DNA of 63,953 bases from Colwellia sp. Lineage in GTDB: Bacteria > Pseudomonadota > Gammaproteobacteria > Enterobacterales > Alteromonadaceae. Where the stretch lies: contig JABSOX010000028.1 in assembly GCA_013215655.1 (NCBI GenBank), forward strand, positions 1-63,953, given 5' to 3'. The first letter of the stretch is position 1; each line of letters starts with the position of its first letter. Positions 1 to 9,241 of this stretch are shown one piece after another. The position numbers were made by a program, and so were the translations under genes. A model generated the notes under the pieces. It was not told the origin of the DNA and did no database searches. It worked only from the letters and a program-made list of their open reading frames with translations.

Positions 1-377
1 AACCTGCTGCGTATGATGATCCTGATGCAACCGCAAATGCCGCATTAGCCGCTAGATTGCCTTATTTATTTGCGACCTGTCGTTTTGCCCATTACCTTAA
101 ATGTATCGTGCGAGACAAGGTTGGTTCATTTAAAGAACGTGAAGATATGCAAAAATGGCTGCAAAGTTGGGTTAATAATTATGTTGATGGTGCTCCAGCA
201 ACGTCTACTGAAGAAACCAAAGCTCGTAAGCCACTATCTGCGGCTGAAGTTGTAGTAGACGAAGTTGAAGGTAGTCCAGGTTATTACAGTGCAAAATTCT
301 TTTTACGACCGCATTACCAATTAGAAGGTTTAACCGCATCATTACGTTTGGTGTCTAAATTACCTTCTGAAAAATAA
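1..377 (+). CDS. tssC: T6SS contractile sheath large subunit TssC (VipB), 3' part
   Basis: This is the C-terminal part of the TssC/VipB sheath subunit. With TssB it forms the cytoplasmic contractile sheath that drives the Hcp tube. The reading frame is open from position 3, so the gene runs in from before the window. The visible protein contains LPYLFATCRFAHYLK and ends with a SAKFFLRPHYQLEGL block followed by LRLVSKLP, which is the family's usual C-terminus. The first ATG-like start at 57 is internal and is not a real start. The gene is followed 42 bases later by hcp, the usual order in T6SS clusters. Confidence 0.93.
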   Translation, partial: PAAYDDPDATANAALAARLPYLFATCRFAHYLKCIVRDKVGSFKEREDMQKWLQSWVNNYVDGAPATSTEETKARKPLSAAEVVVDEVEGSPGYYSAKFFLRPHYQLEGLTASLRLVSKLPSEK

Positions 378-419
378 TGAACTATACAATTAAACTAAAT
401 AAATTAAAGGAGAGTAATC

Positions 420-902
420 ATGGCTGTTGACATGTTTTTAAAATTAGATGGTATAGATGGTGAATCAGTAGATGATAGCCATGCCAAAGAAATTGACATT
501 CTTGCCTGGTCTTGGGGTATGAGCCAAAGCGGCACATTCCATTCAGGCGCAGGTGGTGGTGCCGGAAAAGCAAATTTTCAAGATATTAGTATCACTAAAT
601 ATGTTGATAAAGCATCAGCGACATTGATGACCAAGATTGCGACGGGTGATCATGTAGCTAAAGCAAGATTAACTGTACGAAAGGCAGGTAAAACGCCTTT
701 AGAGTATATGATTATTGAGATGGAAAAGGTCATGATCACATCATACTCAACCGGTGGTTCTGGTGGTGAAGACAGCTTAACTGAAAATATCACCTTAAAC
801 TTTGCTAAAGTATATGTTAAATATGTGCCACAAAAAGAAGATGGTACAGGTGATGCAGAAATCGAATTTAAGTTCGATATTTCGAAAAACATAACTGAAT
901 AG
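420..902 (+). CDS. hcp: T6SS tube protein Hcp (TssD)
   Basis: This is the Hcp ring protein, whose hexamers stack into the inner T6SS tube and are secreted. The 160-residue length is normal. It starts MAVDMFLKLDGIDGES and has the Hcp pattern of an early W-W stretch (DILAWSWGMSQSG), then DISITKYVDKAS and a C-terminal EFKFDISKN. The start has a clear ribosome site (AAAGGAGAG) just upstream. A strong hairpin follows the stop. In other T6SS clusters hcp is made in excess over its neighbours, and the hairpin would allow that here (inference). Confidence 0.95.
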   Translation: MAVDMFLKLDGIDGESVDDSHAKEIDILAWSWGMSQSGTFHSGAGGGAGKANFQDISITKYVDKASATLMTKIATGDHVAKARLTVRKAGKTPLEYMIIEMEKVMITSYSTGGSGGEDSLTENITLNFAKVYVKYVPQKEDGTGDAEIEFKFDISKNITE

Positions 903-912
903 CCTGAATGAT

Positions 913-950
913 GAGCCAACCTTTCTAGGTTGGCTCTTTCGCGGTTTTTT
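913..950 (+). terminator. hairpin terminator or attenuator after hcp
   Basis: A 10-bp perfect stem (GAGCCAACCT / AGGTTGGCTC, loop of 4) is followed by TTTCGCGG and then six T. It sits between hcp and the tagJ-tssEFG-clpV genes. It probably ends or stabilises much of the hcp transcript while letting some polymerase through. Confidence 0.7.
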
Positions 951-980
951 ACCTAGTTAAAAATTAAGTTGAGTAACCAA

Positions 981-1769
981 ATGAACGCTGAAAGCTTTTT
1001 GCAAGCAGGTGACCTTCAATCCTGTAAAAAACAGCTATTTAATGATATTAAAAAAGACCCAAGTAATGTAGAACTCCGTATATTCCTATTTCAGCTGTCT
1101 TGTATTAATCGAGACTGGCAACGTGCTGATACACAGCTCGACGTTCTGAAAGATTTATCAGACTCAACATTAGCGATGGTCAATACTTATAAGCAATTGA
1201 TTGAATGTGAATTAAAACGCGAAAAAGTATTATCAGGTAATATTGAACCTGTTTGTTTTGGTGAACCCTCAGCTTGGCTCGCCTATTATGTAAAAGCTTA
1301 TCAACACTATTGTAATAATGAGATTGAGCAAGCTAACCAGTTATTACAAGAAGGTGCAGAGATGGCGCCTGCCATTTCAGGATCAATTAATGATGAAGCA
1401 TTTGAATGGCTAAGTGATGGTGATATTCGATTTGGCCCCTCGATAGAAGTGATGTTAAACGGCGGCTATTACTGGTTACCATTAGAATATGTTAACGAAA
1501 TTAGCTTTGAACCTGTCGACGATTTACGCGATTTGGTATGGCGACCAGCCAATTTAACCTTAAAAAACAAAGGTCAGCTAATTGTTTTTATACCCGTGCG
1601 TTACCCTATTACTGCAGAGACTAATGATGCGCAATTACTTGCCAGAACCTGTGATTGGCAAGAACCTGTAGAAAACTTTTATATGGGAAATGGTCAACGT
1701 GTTTTTGTCAGCGATCAAGCTGAATACCCGTTACTCAATGTGAAAACAATTAAGTTTAATCACGTCTAA
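981..1769 (+). CDS. tagJ: T6SS accessory protein TagJ/ImpE
   Basis: This is an ImpE/TagJ (SciE) family protein, a cytoplasmic T6SS accessory factor; in characterised systems TagJ binds the TssB sheath subunit. The N-terminal half is helical and TPR-like (AESFLQAGDLQSCKKQLF, then repeated ELRIFLFQLSCINRDWQRA). The C-terminal half has the ImpE WLPLEYV and DLRDLVWRP motifs. I chose the ATG at 981; a TTG at 969 in the same frame would add four residues, and neither has a strong ribosome site. The stop overlaps the tssE start as TAATG, which suggests translational coupling. Confidence 0.85.
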   Translation: MNAESFLQAGDLQSCKKQLFNDIKKDPSNVELRIFLFQLSCINRDWQRADTQLDVLKDLSDSTLAMVNTYKQLIECELKREKVLSGNIEPVCFGEPSAWLAYYVKAYQHYCNNEIEQANQLLQEGAEMAPAISGSINDEAFEWLSDGDIRFGPSIEVMLNGGYYWLPLEYVNEISFEPVDDLRDLVWRPANLTLKNKGQLIVFIPVRYPITAETNDAQLLARTCDWQEPVENFYMGNGQRVFVSDQAEYPLLNVKTIKFNHV

Positions 1770-2269
1770 TGCCTGAACTTTCTCAAAAGGAGCGCTTACA
1801 GCTCTCATTACTTGACCGCTTATCTGACGATGAACCACATAAACTATCTGAATCACGAGAAAAACGCATTATTTCTGTTTCTCGTTTAAAAGAGTTGGTG
1901 CAAAGAGATTTAGCATGGCTACTTAACAGTGTTGCGGCTTCGGCAAACATGGATTTCAGCGAGTATCCAGAAGTAGCTAAATCGACGCTAAACTACGGAA
2001 TTCTTGACTTATCAGGGATCAGCAGCATTGTCTTTAGCCCTAAACATATTGAACGCGAGATCACTAAATGTATAAAACATTACGAGCCGCGTATTATCCC
2101 CAAGTCATTAAAAATAAAAATTGCTGTTTCTAAACAAGAAATGAGCGGCAATACTTTGTCATTCGAAATATCAGGCGATCTCTGGGCGCAACCTTTACCA
2201 TTGCAGCTATTTTTAAAAACAGAAGTCGATATAGAAAATGGTAGTGTGACGCTAAATAATTGGAACTGA
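1769..2269 (+). CDS. tssE: T6SS baseplate protein TssE (gp25-like)
   Basis: This is the gp25-like lysozyme-related baseplate subunit that starts sheath assembly. It has 166 residues and an N-terminal SVSRLKELVQRDLAWLLNS, a mid-protein YPEVAKSTLNYGILDLSG, and a C-terminal I.RYEPRI-like segment (KHYEPRIIPKSLKI), all typical of TssE. It begins inside the tagJ stop codon and ends 7 bases before tssF, so it belongs to one operon with them. Confidence 0.92.
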   Translation: MPELSQKERLQLSLLDRLSDDEPHKLSESREKRIISVSRLKELVQRDLAWLLNSVAASANMDFSEYPEVAKSTLNYGILDLSGISSIVFSPKHIEREITKCIKHYEPRIIPKSLKIKIAVSKQEMSGNTLSFEISGDLWAQPLPLQLFLKTEVDIENGSVTLNNWN

Positions 2270-2276
2270 AAATTTA

Positions 2277-4148
2277 ATGGAAGCAAAATTCTTAGAATTT
2301 TATAACCAAGAATTAAAATTTATCCGCGAAACTGGCGCTGAATTTGCCAAAGAATATCCTAAAATTGCAGGTCGTTTAGGATTAGATGGCTTTGACTGTT
2401 CAGACCCTTACGTTGAACGTTTATTAGAAGGTTTTGCCTTTCTTTCTGCCCGCATTCATTTGAAACTGGATGCTTCTTTCCCTAAATTTACCCAACATTT
2501 GATGGAACAGCTTTTTCCGACTTTTTTGCAGCCGTCACCATCAATGATAATTGCACAATTTAATCCAGATTTTGAAGAAGGCAGTTTAACAGAGGGAGTA
2601 AATATTCCTCGGCAAACGGCACTGCACAGTTTATTAGGAAAAGGCGAACAAACGGCCTGTGAATATAGAACTTCACATGAAGTTACTTTGTGGCCAATAA
2701 AATTGACTCAGGCCGAGTATATTAATGCTCAAGAGCTTGCCTCATATATCACTAAAACGTCCATTAGCTTTACTCCAAAAAGTGCTGTAATGATCACCTT
2801 AGAATCAGCGCCGGGTGTTAAGTTCTCCGAGATGACACTTGATTCACTCATGTTGCATATCAGAGGTACCGAGTCTTTTCCGCTGTACCTCTTTGAATCA
2901 CTATTTAAAGGTTACCAAGGCTGCCTTTATAAAAGTACCGGCAATATGTGGCGTAAGCAGCAAGATGAAACGAAAATAACCGCCCACGGTTATGACAAAG
3001 AAGACGCCTTATTACCCTACTGCAATAAGCAATTTGATGGCTTTCGCTTGTTAAAAGAGTATTTTGCTTTTGCCAAACGTTACCTATTTTTATCTATAGA
3101 CAATTTACAAACTACACTTAGCCAATGTAACGAAGAAAAAATTCAATTATTATTTTTACTCGATCACAATGACCCACGTTTGGAAAATTTAGTCTCTGCT
3201 GATAATTTTGCATTGCATTGCACACCTGCAATCAATTTATTTCCTAAGCGCGCTGAACGTATTAATATTTCCCGAATAAATAACGATTTTCATATCGTAC
3301 CTGATAAGTTAAGACCACTAGACTTTGAAGTTTGCACCATAGAAAATATTAAAGGCTTTAGCTCGGGGATAGAACCTACCACTCAATTTTTACCGTTATA
3401 TGGTGCCGATGATGCACACACCAATAGACATAACGCATATTACACTACCACTAGAGATACCCGCAGTTTAAATGTAAACCAACGTAAGTTTGGCCATAGG
3501 TCAAGTTATATAGGTACGGAAGTCTATTTATCATTGGTTGATCCCAAAAACGCGCCTTATGCCGATAATTTGCGTCAACTGTCGGTTGATACCTTATGTT
3601 GCAACCGAGATTTGCCCTTAATGATGCCCTTGGGTAAAGGAAAAACGGACTTTACTATTGATACTGGAGCACCTTGTGAATCAGTTCGATGTGTTGGTGA
3701 ACCAACTCGACCTAATCCTCCCTTAAGTCAAGGCAATGTGGCTTGGGACTTAATTAATCAATTATCGATAAACTTTCTTGGTATTACTGACAATGATTCG
3801 ACATCAGCACTCACTAAGCTTAAAACGTTACTTGGCTTGATGATGAATAAAAAAGACCATGCTCAAACGAAACAAATAGACGGAATTATTGCTTTGAAAA
3901 CTAATCAAATCACCAGCCGTTTGCCTTTTGCTGGCCCCATTTGTTTTGGCAGAGGAGTGGCTATTGAAATAACCGTGGATGAACTCGCCTATGAAGGTAA
4001 TAGTATATTTATGTTGGGGATGATCCTCGACCAGTTTTTTGCTCAATATGTCAGCATAAACTCCTTCACACAACTTGTCCTTAACTCATCAGATAGTAGA
4101 GAGATATACCGATGGCCAATTCGAATCGGCTTGCGAAGCGCTATTTAG
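2277..4148 (+). CDS. tssF: T6SS baseplate protein TssF
   Basis: This is the TssF (VasA/ImpG) baseplate wedge protein, which works with TssG, TssE and TssK. It has 623 residues, near family length. The start FYNQELKFIRETGAEFAKEYPKIAGRLGL and the following DPYVERLLEGFAFLSARI block are diagnostic. The C-terminus carries the usual FGRGVAIEITVDE and LGMILDQFFAQYVSINSF segments. It overlaps tssG by 37 bases, so the two are co-translated. Confidence 0.95.
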   Translation: MEAKFLEFYNQELKFIRETGAEFAKEYPKIAGRLGLDGFDCSDPYVERLLEGFAFLSARIHLKLDASFPKFTQHLMEQLFPTFLQPSPSMIIAQFNPDFEEGSLTEGVNIPRQTALHSLLGKGEQTACEYRTSHEVTLWPIKLTQAEYINAQELASYITKTSISFTPKSAVMITLESAPGVKFSEMTLDSLMLHIRGTESFPLYLFESLFKGYQGCLYKSTGNMWRKQQDETKITAHGYDKEDALLPYCNKQFDGFRLLKEYFAFAKRYLFLSIDNLQTTLSQCNEEKIQLLFLLDHNDPRLENLVSADNFALHCTPAINLFPKRAERINISRINNDFHIVPDKLRPLDFEVCTIENIKGFSSGIEPTTQFLPLYGADDAHTNRHNAYYTTTRDTRSLNVNQRKFGHRSSYIGTEVYLSLVDPKNAPYADNLRQLSVDTLCCNRDLPLMMPLGKGKTDFTIDTGAPCESVRCVGEPTRPNPPLSQGNVAWDLINQLSINFLGITDNDSTSALTKLKTLLGLMMNKKDHAQTKQIDGIIALKTNQITSRLPFAGPICFGRGVAIEITVDELAYEGNSIFMLGMILDQFFAQYVSINSFTQLVLNSSDSREIYRWPIRIGLRSAI

Positions 4149-5128
4149 GCGATTTAGTCAACGACCCTGAAGAACTTTATCAACAGGGTTTTGCGCCGCT
4201 ATTAAGATATTTAGACGCCAATGCACCTTTAGCCAAACGCATCGGTTATTCAATATCGCCTAAACAAGATTTTGTCCGTTTTGGTCAAACACCTTTACTG
4301 CATTTTCATTCGTCAGCGTTCACTAAGGTGAAATTTGACACTAACAGTGGCGACTATAAACTTAAAAATAGTTATTGGGGCATGCTAGGCATCAATGGAC
4401 CTTTGCCATCACACCTTACTGAATATGCTATAGAAAGAAGTTTTCGATTAAAAGACAATACTTTTGCAGAGTTTTTAGATATTTTTAATCATCGTTTTAT
4501 TTCACTATTTTATCGTGCTTGGGCGGATGCCGAGCCTACGGTAAGCCATGACAGACCTGAACATGACATTTTTAAACAACATCTCAGTGCCTTCTCAGGT
4601 GAATCAAGTACGGGTCAAAATACTTTTGATCAAAACAAAAATATACATCAATACCTAGCCGGACTATATAGTCAGAAAAATCGTAGTGCTAAAACACTGA
4701 GTCAACTACTTACCGAGTACTTACATCTTGACGTTAGTGTCGATGAATTTCAGGGACGTTGGTACGATTTACAACCAAGTGAACAAACACAACTTGGACA
4801 AAACAATGCCAATTTGGGTATTAGTAGTTTAATAGGCACACGTACATACCAACGCAGTTTTAATTTTGCTATCAATATTGGCCCTTTAGATTATCAACAA
4901 TATATTGCTTTGCTGAATAATAAACATTGTTTAGACACGATTGTTGAACTAACACAAAAAGCGGTTGGCCAAGAATATGAATTTTCAATCAATATCGTCT
5001 TAAAAGCACGGCAAACACAAGCATGTCAGCTAGGCTCAGCAAAACTTGGAATAAATTCATGGTGTCAGGGTAAGTTAAGTCATTTAGCTCAAAATGACCC
5101 CATAATCGTCTTTAAAAAAGCATGTTAA
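4112..5128 (+). CDS. tssG: T6SS baseplate protein TssG
   Basis: This is the TssG (VasB/ImpH) baseplate protein and partner of TssF. It has 338 residues. Characteristic segments are the early FAPLLRYL, then SYWGMLGINGPLPSHLTEYA, FLDIFNHRFISLFYRAW and near the end LGTRTYQRSFNFAINIGPL. It overlaps tssF at its 5' end and is followed by clpV after 24 bases that include an AAGGGAG ribosome site. Confidence 0.94.
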   Translation: MANSNRLAKRYLGDLVNDPEELYQQGFAPLLRYLDANAPLAKRIGYSISPKQDFVRFGQTPLLHFHSSAFTKVKFDTNSGDYKLKNSYWGMLGINGPLPSHLTEYAIERSFRLKDNTFAEFLDIFNHRFISLFYRAWADAEPTVSHDRPEHDIFKQHLSAFSGESSTGQNTFDQNKNIHQYLAGLYSQKNRSAKTLSQLLTEYLHLDVSVDEFQGRWYDLQPSEQTQLGQNNANLGISSLIGTRTYQRSFNFAINIGPLDYQQYIALLNNKHCLDTIVELTQKAVGQEYEFSINIVLKARQTQACQLGSAKLGINSWCQGKLSHLAQNDPIIVFKKAC

Positions 5129-5152
5129 TAATTAATTAAGGGAGCAAATATT

Positions 5153-7885
5153 ATGACTGAGATTAGTCGCGTCAACCTCTTCGGAAAGTTAGACCCTATT
5201 GCCTATAAAGCAGTAGAAAGTGCCACTGTTTTTTGTAAATTGAGAAGTAACCCCTACGTTGAATTAGTGCATTGGTTTCAACAAATAGTGCAATTACAAG
5301 ACTCTGATCTGCACCGGATCATTCAGCATTTTGAACTAAATCCCTCAATATTAGCTAAAGACATGACTAATGCATTAGATGCATTACCACGAGGCGCGAG
5401 TTCAATTTCAGATCTGTCCAGTAAAATTGAAGATAGCATTGAGCGTGCCTGGGTATACGGCAGCTTAGTTTATGGTGATTCAAAAGTAAGAATGGGTTAC
5501 GTTATTCTTGGCATGTTAAAAACACGTGAACTAAAAAACAGTTTATTGAACATGTCTGGCGAATTTGCCAAAATTAAAGTTGAACAGTTAGGCGACGACT
5601 TTGCACAAATAGTATCAGGTTCTTGTGAAGACAATACCCAAGCAACTGATGGTACAAATATTGGCGGTAATGAACCTGGTACGGCGAGTGATGCAATGTC
5701 GCCAGCAACAATGGGCAAACAAGAAGCCCTTAACCAGTTTACAACCAACTTAACCGAACAAGCCGCTAACGGTGAATTAGATCCTATTATCGGTAGGGAT
5801 GACGAAATAAGACAACTGATCGACATTTTAATGCGTCGTCGTCAGAATAACCCCATTTTAACCGGTGAAGCCGGTGTGGGTAAAACTGCAATCGTAGAAG
5901 GTTTTGCCCATCGAATTAATAAAGGTGACGTCCCCCCAGCTCTTAAAGATGTAAAATTACTTTGTTTAGATATTGGTTTGCTACAAGCCGGAGCCAGCAT
6001 GAAAGGTGAGTTTGAAAATCGCCTAAAACAAGTCATTGAAGAGGTTAAATCTTCACCTACGCCTATTATTATGTTCATTGATGAAACCCATACCTTAATA
6101 GGTGCAGGTGGCGCAGCCGGTACAGGTGATGCGGCTAACTTATTAAAACCTGCTCTTGCGCGTGGCGAATTACGCACCATTGGCGCAACCACATTAGCTG
6201 AGTACAAAAAATATATTGAAAAAGATCCCGCGTTAACACGTCGCTTCCAAGTCGTTAAAGTAGAAGAGCCCAGTGAAGAAAAAGCGATATTAATGCTAAG
6301 AAATATTGCCGGTATGCTAGAGAAACATCACCATGTAGAAATGCTAGATAAAGCTATTGAAGCAGCAGTAAAACTTTCTCATCGTTATATTCCTGCCCGC
6401 CAATTGCCCGACAAAGCCGTAAGTTTATTAGATACCGCAGCAGCCCGTGTAGCCGTTAGCCAATTTGCTACACCAGCAGAATTAGAAGACTGTAAACAAC
6501 GCATTGAAAATTTAACCGTTGAACAAAACATTCTTGAAAAAGAAGCCGCTATTGGCGTTGTTAATCAAAAACGCATGGACGATATTGTGGAATGTTTAAC
6601 TGTTGAACAAAATAAAGAGCAAGAACTTACCGATAAATGGCAACAAGAAAAAGAAGTAGTAGATGTTGTTTTAGCCTCAAGAAGAAAGTTACGTGATTTA
6701 CTGACTGAACAAAAAGCTTCAGCATTACAGGTTGCTGAAAATGCACTCAATGAGGATGGCACTCCTGTTGTTGCACTAGATAATTCATCGGCTATTGCAG
6801 AAGCAAAAACAGAGCTTGATGAACAACATAAAAAACTAACGGCATTGCAAGGTGAAAACCCGCTGATACTTCCCGCCTGTGATGAACAAGCGGTTGCTTC
6901 TGTGGTTGCTGATTGGACCGGCGTACCGGTAGGCAAGATGGTTAATGACGAAATTAATACTATCTTAAACTTAGCCAACATCATGAAAGAACGCGTAATA
7001 GGCCAAGATCACGCGATGGAAATGATCGCCAAACGCATTCAAACCTCTCGTGCAGGCTTAGATAACCCCAATAAACCTATTGGCGTCTTTATGCTTTGTG
7101 GCCCATCAGGAACCGGTAAAACCGAAACCGCATTGGCACTAGCGGAAGCGCTATACGGTGGTGAGCAAAATGTTATTACCATTAACATGAGTGAATTCCA
7201 AGAAGCTCATACCGTATCAACCCTTAAAGGTGCGCCTCCTGGATATGTAGGTTACGGTGAAGGCGGTATTTTAACTGAAGCCGTTCGTCGTAAACCTTAT
7301 TCCATCGTACTGCTAGATGAAGTGGAAAAAGCCCATTCCGATGTGCATGAAATATTCTTCCAAGTATTCGATAAAGGTGTGATGGAAGATGGCGAAGGCC
7401 GCACAATCGACTTTAAAAACACCTTAATCCTACTGACATCTAATGTCGGTAGCGAATTAATCATGAACATGTGTAAAGACCCTGAGTTGATGCCTGAGCC
7501 CGATGGTATTGCTAAAGCCTTACGTGAACCACAATTAGGTGTATTTCCTGCAGCATTATTGGGACGAATTGTCACTATTCCCTATTATCCGCTGTCAGAC
7601 GATATGATCAAATCCATCACCCGCTTGCAACTTGATCGCATTAAAGACCGTGTAGAGACAGGTCAAGGTATTGAGTTTGTTTATAGTGATGCGGTGGTTG
7701 ATCTAGTCGTAAGTCGCTGTACCGAGTTAGAAAGTGGTGGTCGTATGATCGACTCAATCCTCACCAATACATTGTTACCTGAAATTAGTAATAAATTTTT
7801 GACTCATATGTTAGAAGGTTCGCCTATAAGTAAAGTGGAAGTAAATGCGAAAGATGGTGAGTTTGTTTATGAGTTGAGTCATTAG
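5153..7885 (+). CDS. clpV: T6SS sheath-recycling ATPase ClpV (TssH)
   Basis: ClpV is the AAA+ unfoldase that disassembles contracted TssBC sheath. The 910-residue protein has an N-terminal Clp-N region (about 1-160), a first AAA+ domain with Walker A GEAGVGKT near residue 237, a charged coiled-coil middle region (about 410-540), and a second AAA+ domain with GPSGTGKT near 649. Its last 37 codons are duplicated downstream at 9022-9132 in diverged form. It is the last core T6SS gene before the accessory region. Confidence 0.95.
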   Translation: MTEISRVNLFGKLDPIAYKAVESATVFCKLRSNPYVELVHWFQQIVQLQDSDLHRIIQHFELNPSILAKDMTNALDALPRGASSISDLSSKIEDSIERAWVYGSLVYGDSKVRMGYVILGMLKTRELKNSLLNMSGEFAKIKVEQLGDDFAQIVSGSCEDNTQATDGTNIGGNEPGTASDAMSPATMGKQEALNQFTTNLTEQAANGELDPIIGRDDEIRQLIDILMRRRQNNPILTGEAGVGKTAIVEGFAHRINKGDVPPALKDVKLLCLDIGLLQAGASMKGEFENRLKQVIEEVKSSPTPIIMFIDETHTLIGAGGAAGTGDAANLLKPALARGELRTIGATTLAEYKKYIEKDPALTRRFQVVKVEEPSEEKAILMLRNIAGMLEKHHHVEMLDKAIEAAVKLSHRYIPARQLPDKAVSLLDTAAARVAVSQFATPAELEDCKQRIENLTVEQNILEKEAAIGVVNQKRMDDIVECLTVEQNKEQELTDKWQQEKEVVDVVLASRRKLRDLLTEQKASALQVAENALNEDGTPVVALDNSSAIAEAKTELDEQHKKLTALQGENPLILPACDEQAVASVVADWTGVPVGKMVNDEINTILNLANIMKERVIGQDHAMEMIAKRIQTSRAGLDNPNKPIGVFMLCGPSGTGKTETALALAEALYGGEQNVITINMSEFQEAHTVSTLKGAPPGYVGYGEGGILTEAVRRKPYSIVLLDEVEKAHSDVHEIFFQVFDKGVMEDGEGRTIDFKNTLILLTSNVGSELIMNMCKDPELMPEPDGIAKALREPQLGVFPAALLGRIVTIPYYPLSDDMIKSITRLQLDRIKDRVETGQGIEFVYSDAVVDLVVSRCTELESGGRMIDSILTNTLLPEISNKFLTHMLEGSPISKVEVNAKDGEFVYELSH

Positions 7886-8026
7886 GGATTTAGCTTAAAA
7901 AGTGCCCATGCTTTTTTGTGGGCTCTGATATAGAAGGGAATAAAAAGGTCGGGTGATTTAAAGTTACTCTGACCCCTTCTATTATTATCAATGCACTTTT
8001 CTAGTAAACAATAAAGGACAATACAA

Positions 8027-8965
8027 ATGGGTAATATGCAAGTTGATCTGTTCCAATTCGCAAAAAGATTATTGATAGAGGACGGCCATGATCCCGGTAT
8101 GCTGTCCGATGCTAAAGTAAAATCTTGCATAGATATTATCCCGTATAAGGATCAGATAAGATTGCTGGCGATGCGGTCGGAGTACCGAAACGCAGGAGGG
8201 CAAACAAGGGGAGCCACTAATCAGGGTAATCCAGGTGGTAAGACCGACAAAACGAAAATGGCGGCAAGGCTGCGAATGCTAGCGAAAAATTTCGACCATT
8301 CGACCCCATATGATGAAGGCGTGTTTTGGACAGGAATAGACAATAACAAGTTGAGGTGGTTAGTCCAGTCTTGGAATAAGCAGAATCCTGGAAAAATATT
8401 TGGTCAACTTGAGGCGACAACAGATACTCGCTTTATGGATGGCGCGTTAACCGACTGGGGTCCTGGAGGTGGAGCGACAGCGTATTTCGAGGCCGCATCC
8501 GTAGAATTAGGTAAACAGGCATCGGGTCATGTAACGAGCATACAAAGGTTTGGTTTGCAAACGGACTCAGGCAAGATTTTCACGCATAAAGAATTTCCCG
8601 CACTACTTAAAGGTATGGATGATGATCTTGGAAAGGGTCTGCCTAGGGTAACTGACATAACCATTGTGGTTGTCGACCCAATAGGCTTTCCCGGCATCAA
8701 ATGTAAATCATTCACCAACCTAGAAATCAACAACATTAATCTAATAGACAAAGTCGGTGACCAAGCGCAAATATTCACAATTAATCAGGGAAAACCGGCC
8801 GGAAAAGTCGGTATTCATGGTGTTACTAAAATCCCGGATAAGGTTCGCTCTTTTTGGCTGAGGCGATATCCGCTGCCGGTAAGTCAAACATCTCTTGTCT
8901 TGGCTAAGCATATTGAATCGATACTTTACGGATCCGAAGACTTTGATTTTAACCGCCCCCGTTGA
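8027..8965 (+). CDS. probable T6SS effector with ADP-ribosyl cyclase/CD38-like domain
   Basis: I read this as a candidate secreted toxin that consumes NAD+. The 312-residue protein has no signal peptide. From residue 99 it follows the CD38/ADP-ribosyl-cyclase pattern: FWTG (100-103), LEATTDTRF (128-136), Trp144, then YFEAASVELGKQASGHV (153-169), where Ser158 would match CD38 Ser193, and Glu189 in THKEFPAL, which may match catalytic Glu226. In CD38 the Trp at the F154 position is replaced by Phe here. The gene has an AAAGGA ribosome site and lies directly after clpV, before a second copy of the clpV tail. Codon use is richer in G/C than its neighbours, suggesting transfer. An immunity gene is not obvious. 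Family assignment is from motif pattern only. Confidence 0.55.
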   Translation: MGNMQVDLFQFAKRLLIEDGHDPGMLSDAKVKSCIDIIPYKDQIRLLAMRSEYRNAGGQTRGATNQGNPGGKTDKTKMAARLRMLAKNFDHSTPYDEGVFWTGIDNNKLRWLVQSWNKQNPGKIFGQLEATTDTRFMDGALTDWGPGGGATAYFEAASVELGKQASGHVTSIQRFGLQTDSGKIFTHKEFPALLKGMDDDLGKGLPRVTDITIVVVDPIGFPGIKCKSFTNLEINNINLIDKVGDQAQIFTINQGKPAGKVGIHGVTKIPDKVRSFWLRRYPLPVSQTSLVLAKHIESILYGSEDFDFNRPR

Positions 8966-9021
8966 GCCCTGGAGAATAAAAGAGGCAAAAATAAAAGGGC
9001 CCAAAATAAAATTAGAATATT

Positions 9022-9132
9022 ACTAATACCTTACTACCTGAGATTAGTAATAAGTTTTTAACTCATATGTTGGAAGGTTCACCGATTACTAAGGTCGAAG
9101 TAAATGCGAAAGATGGTGAATTCATTTACTAA
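9022..9132 (+). pseudogene. remnant of a second clpV 3' end
   Basis: This stretch encodes 36 residues, TNTLLPEISNKFLTHML onward to DGEFIY and a stop, matching the last part of the full clpV (7759-7872) except for conservative changes (SPIT for SPIS, FIY for FVY) and the missing last four residues. Most base differences are at third codon positions. The tail therefore diverged while it was still part of a working clpV. It has no start codon or upstream homology. Confidence 0.9.
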
Positions 9133-9241
9133 ATAGTTCATTAGCTCGTTGGTTGCTCAATATTTAAAGTGTTACTTTTATACAACATCATACCTAGAGT
9201 ATGAATATTAGAATATAAACTTTCAATTAATAGGGATTATT

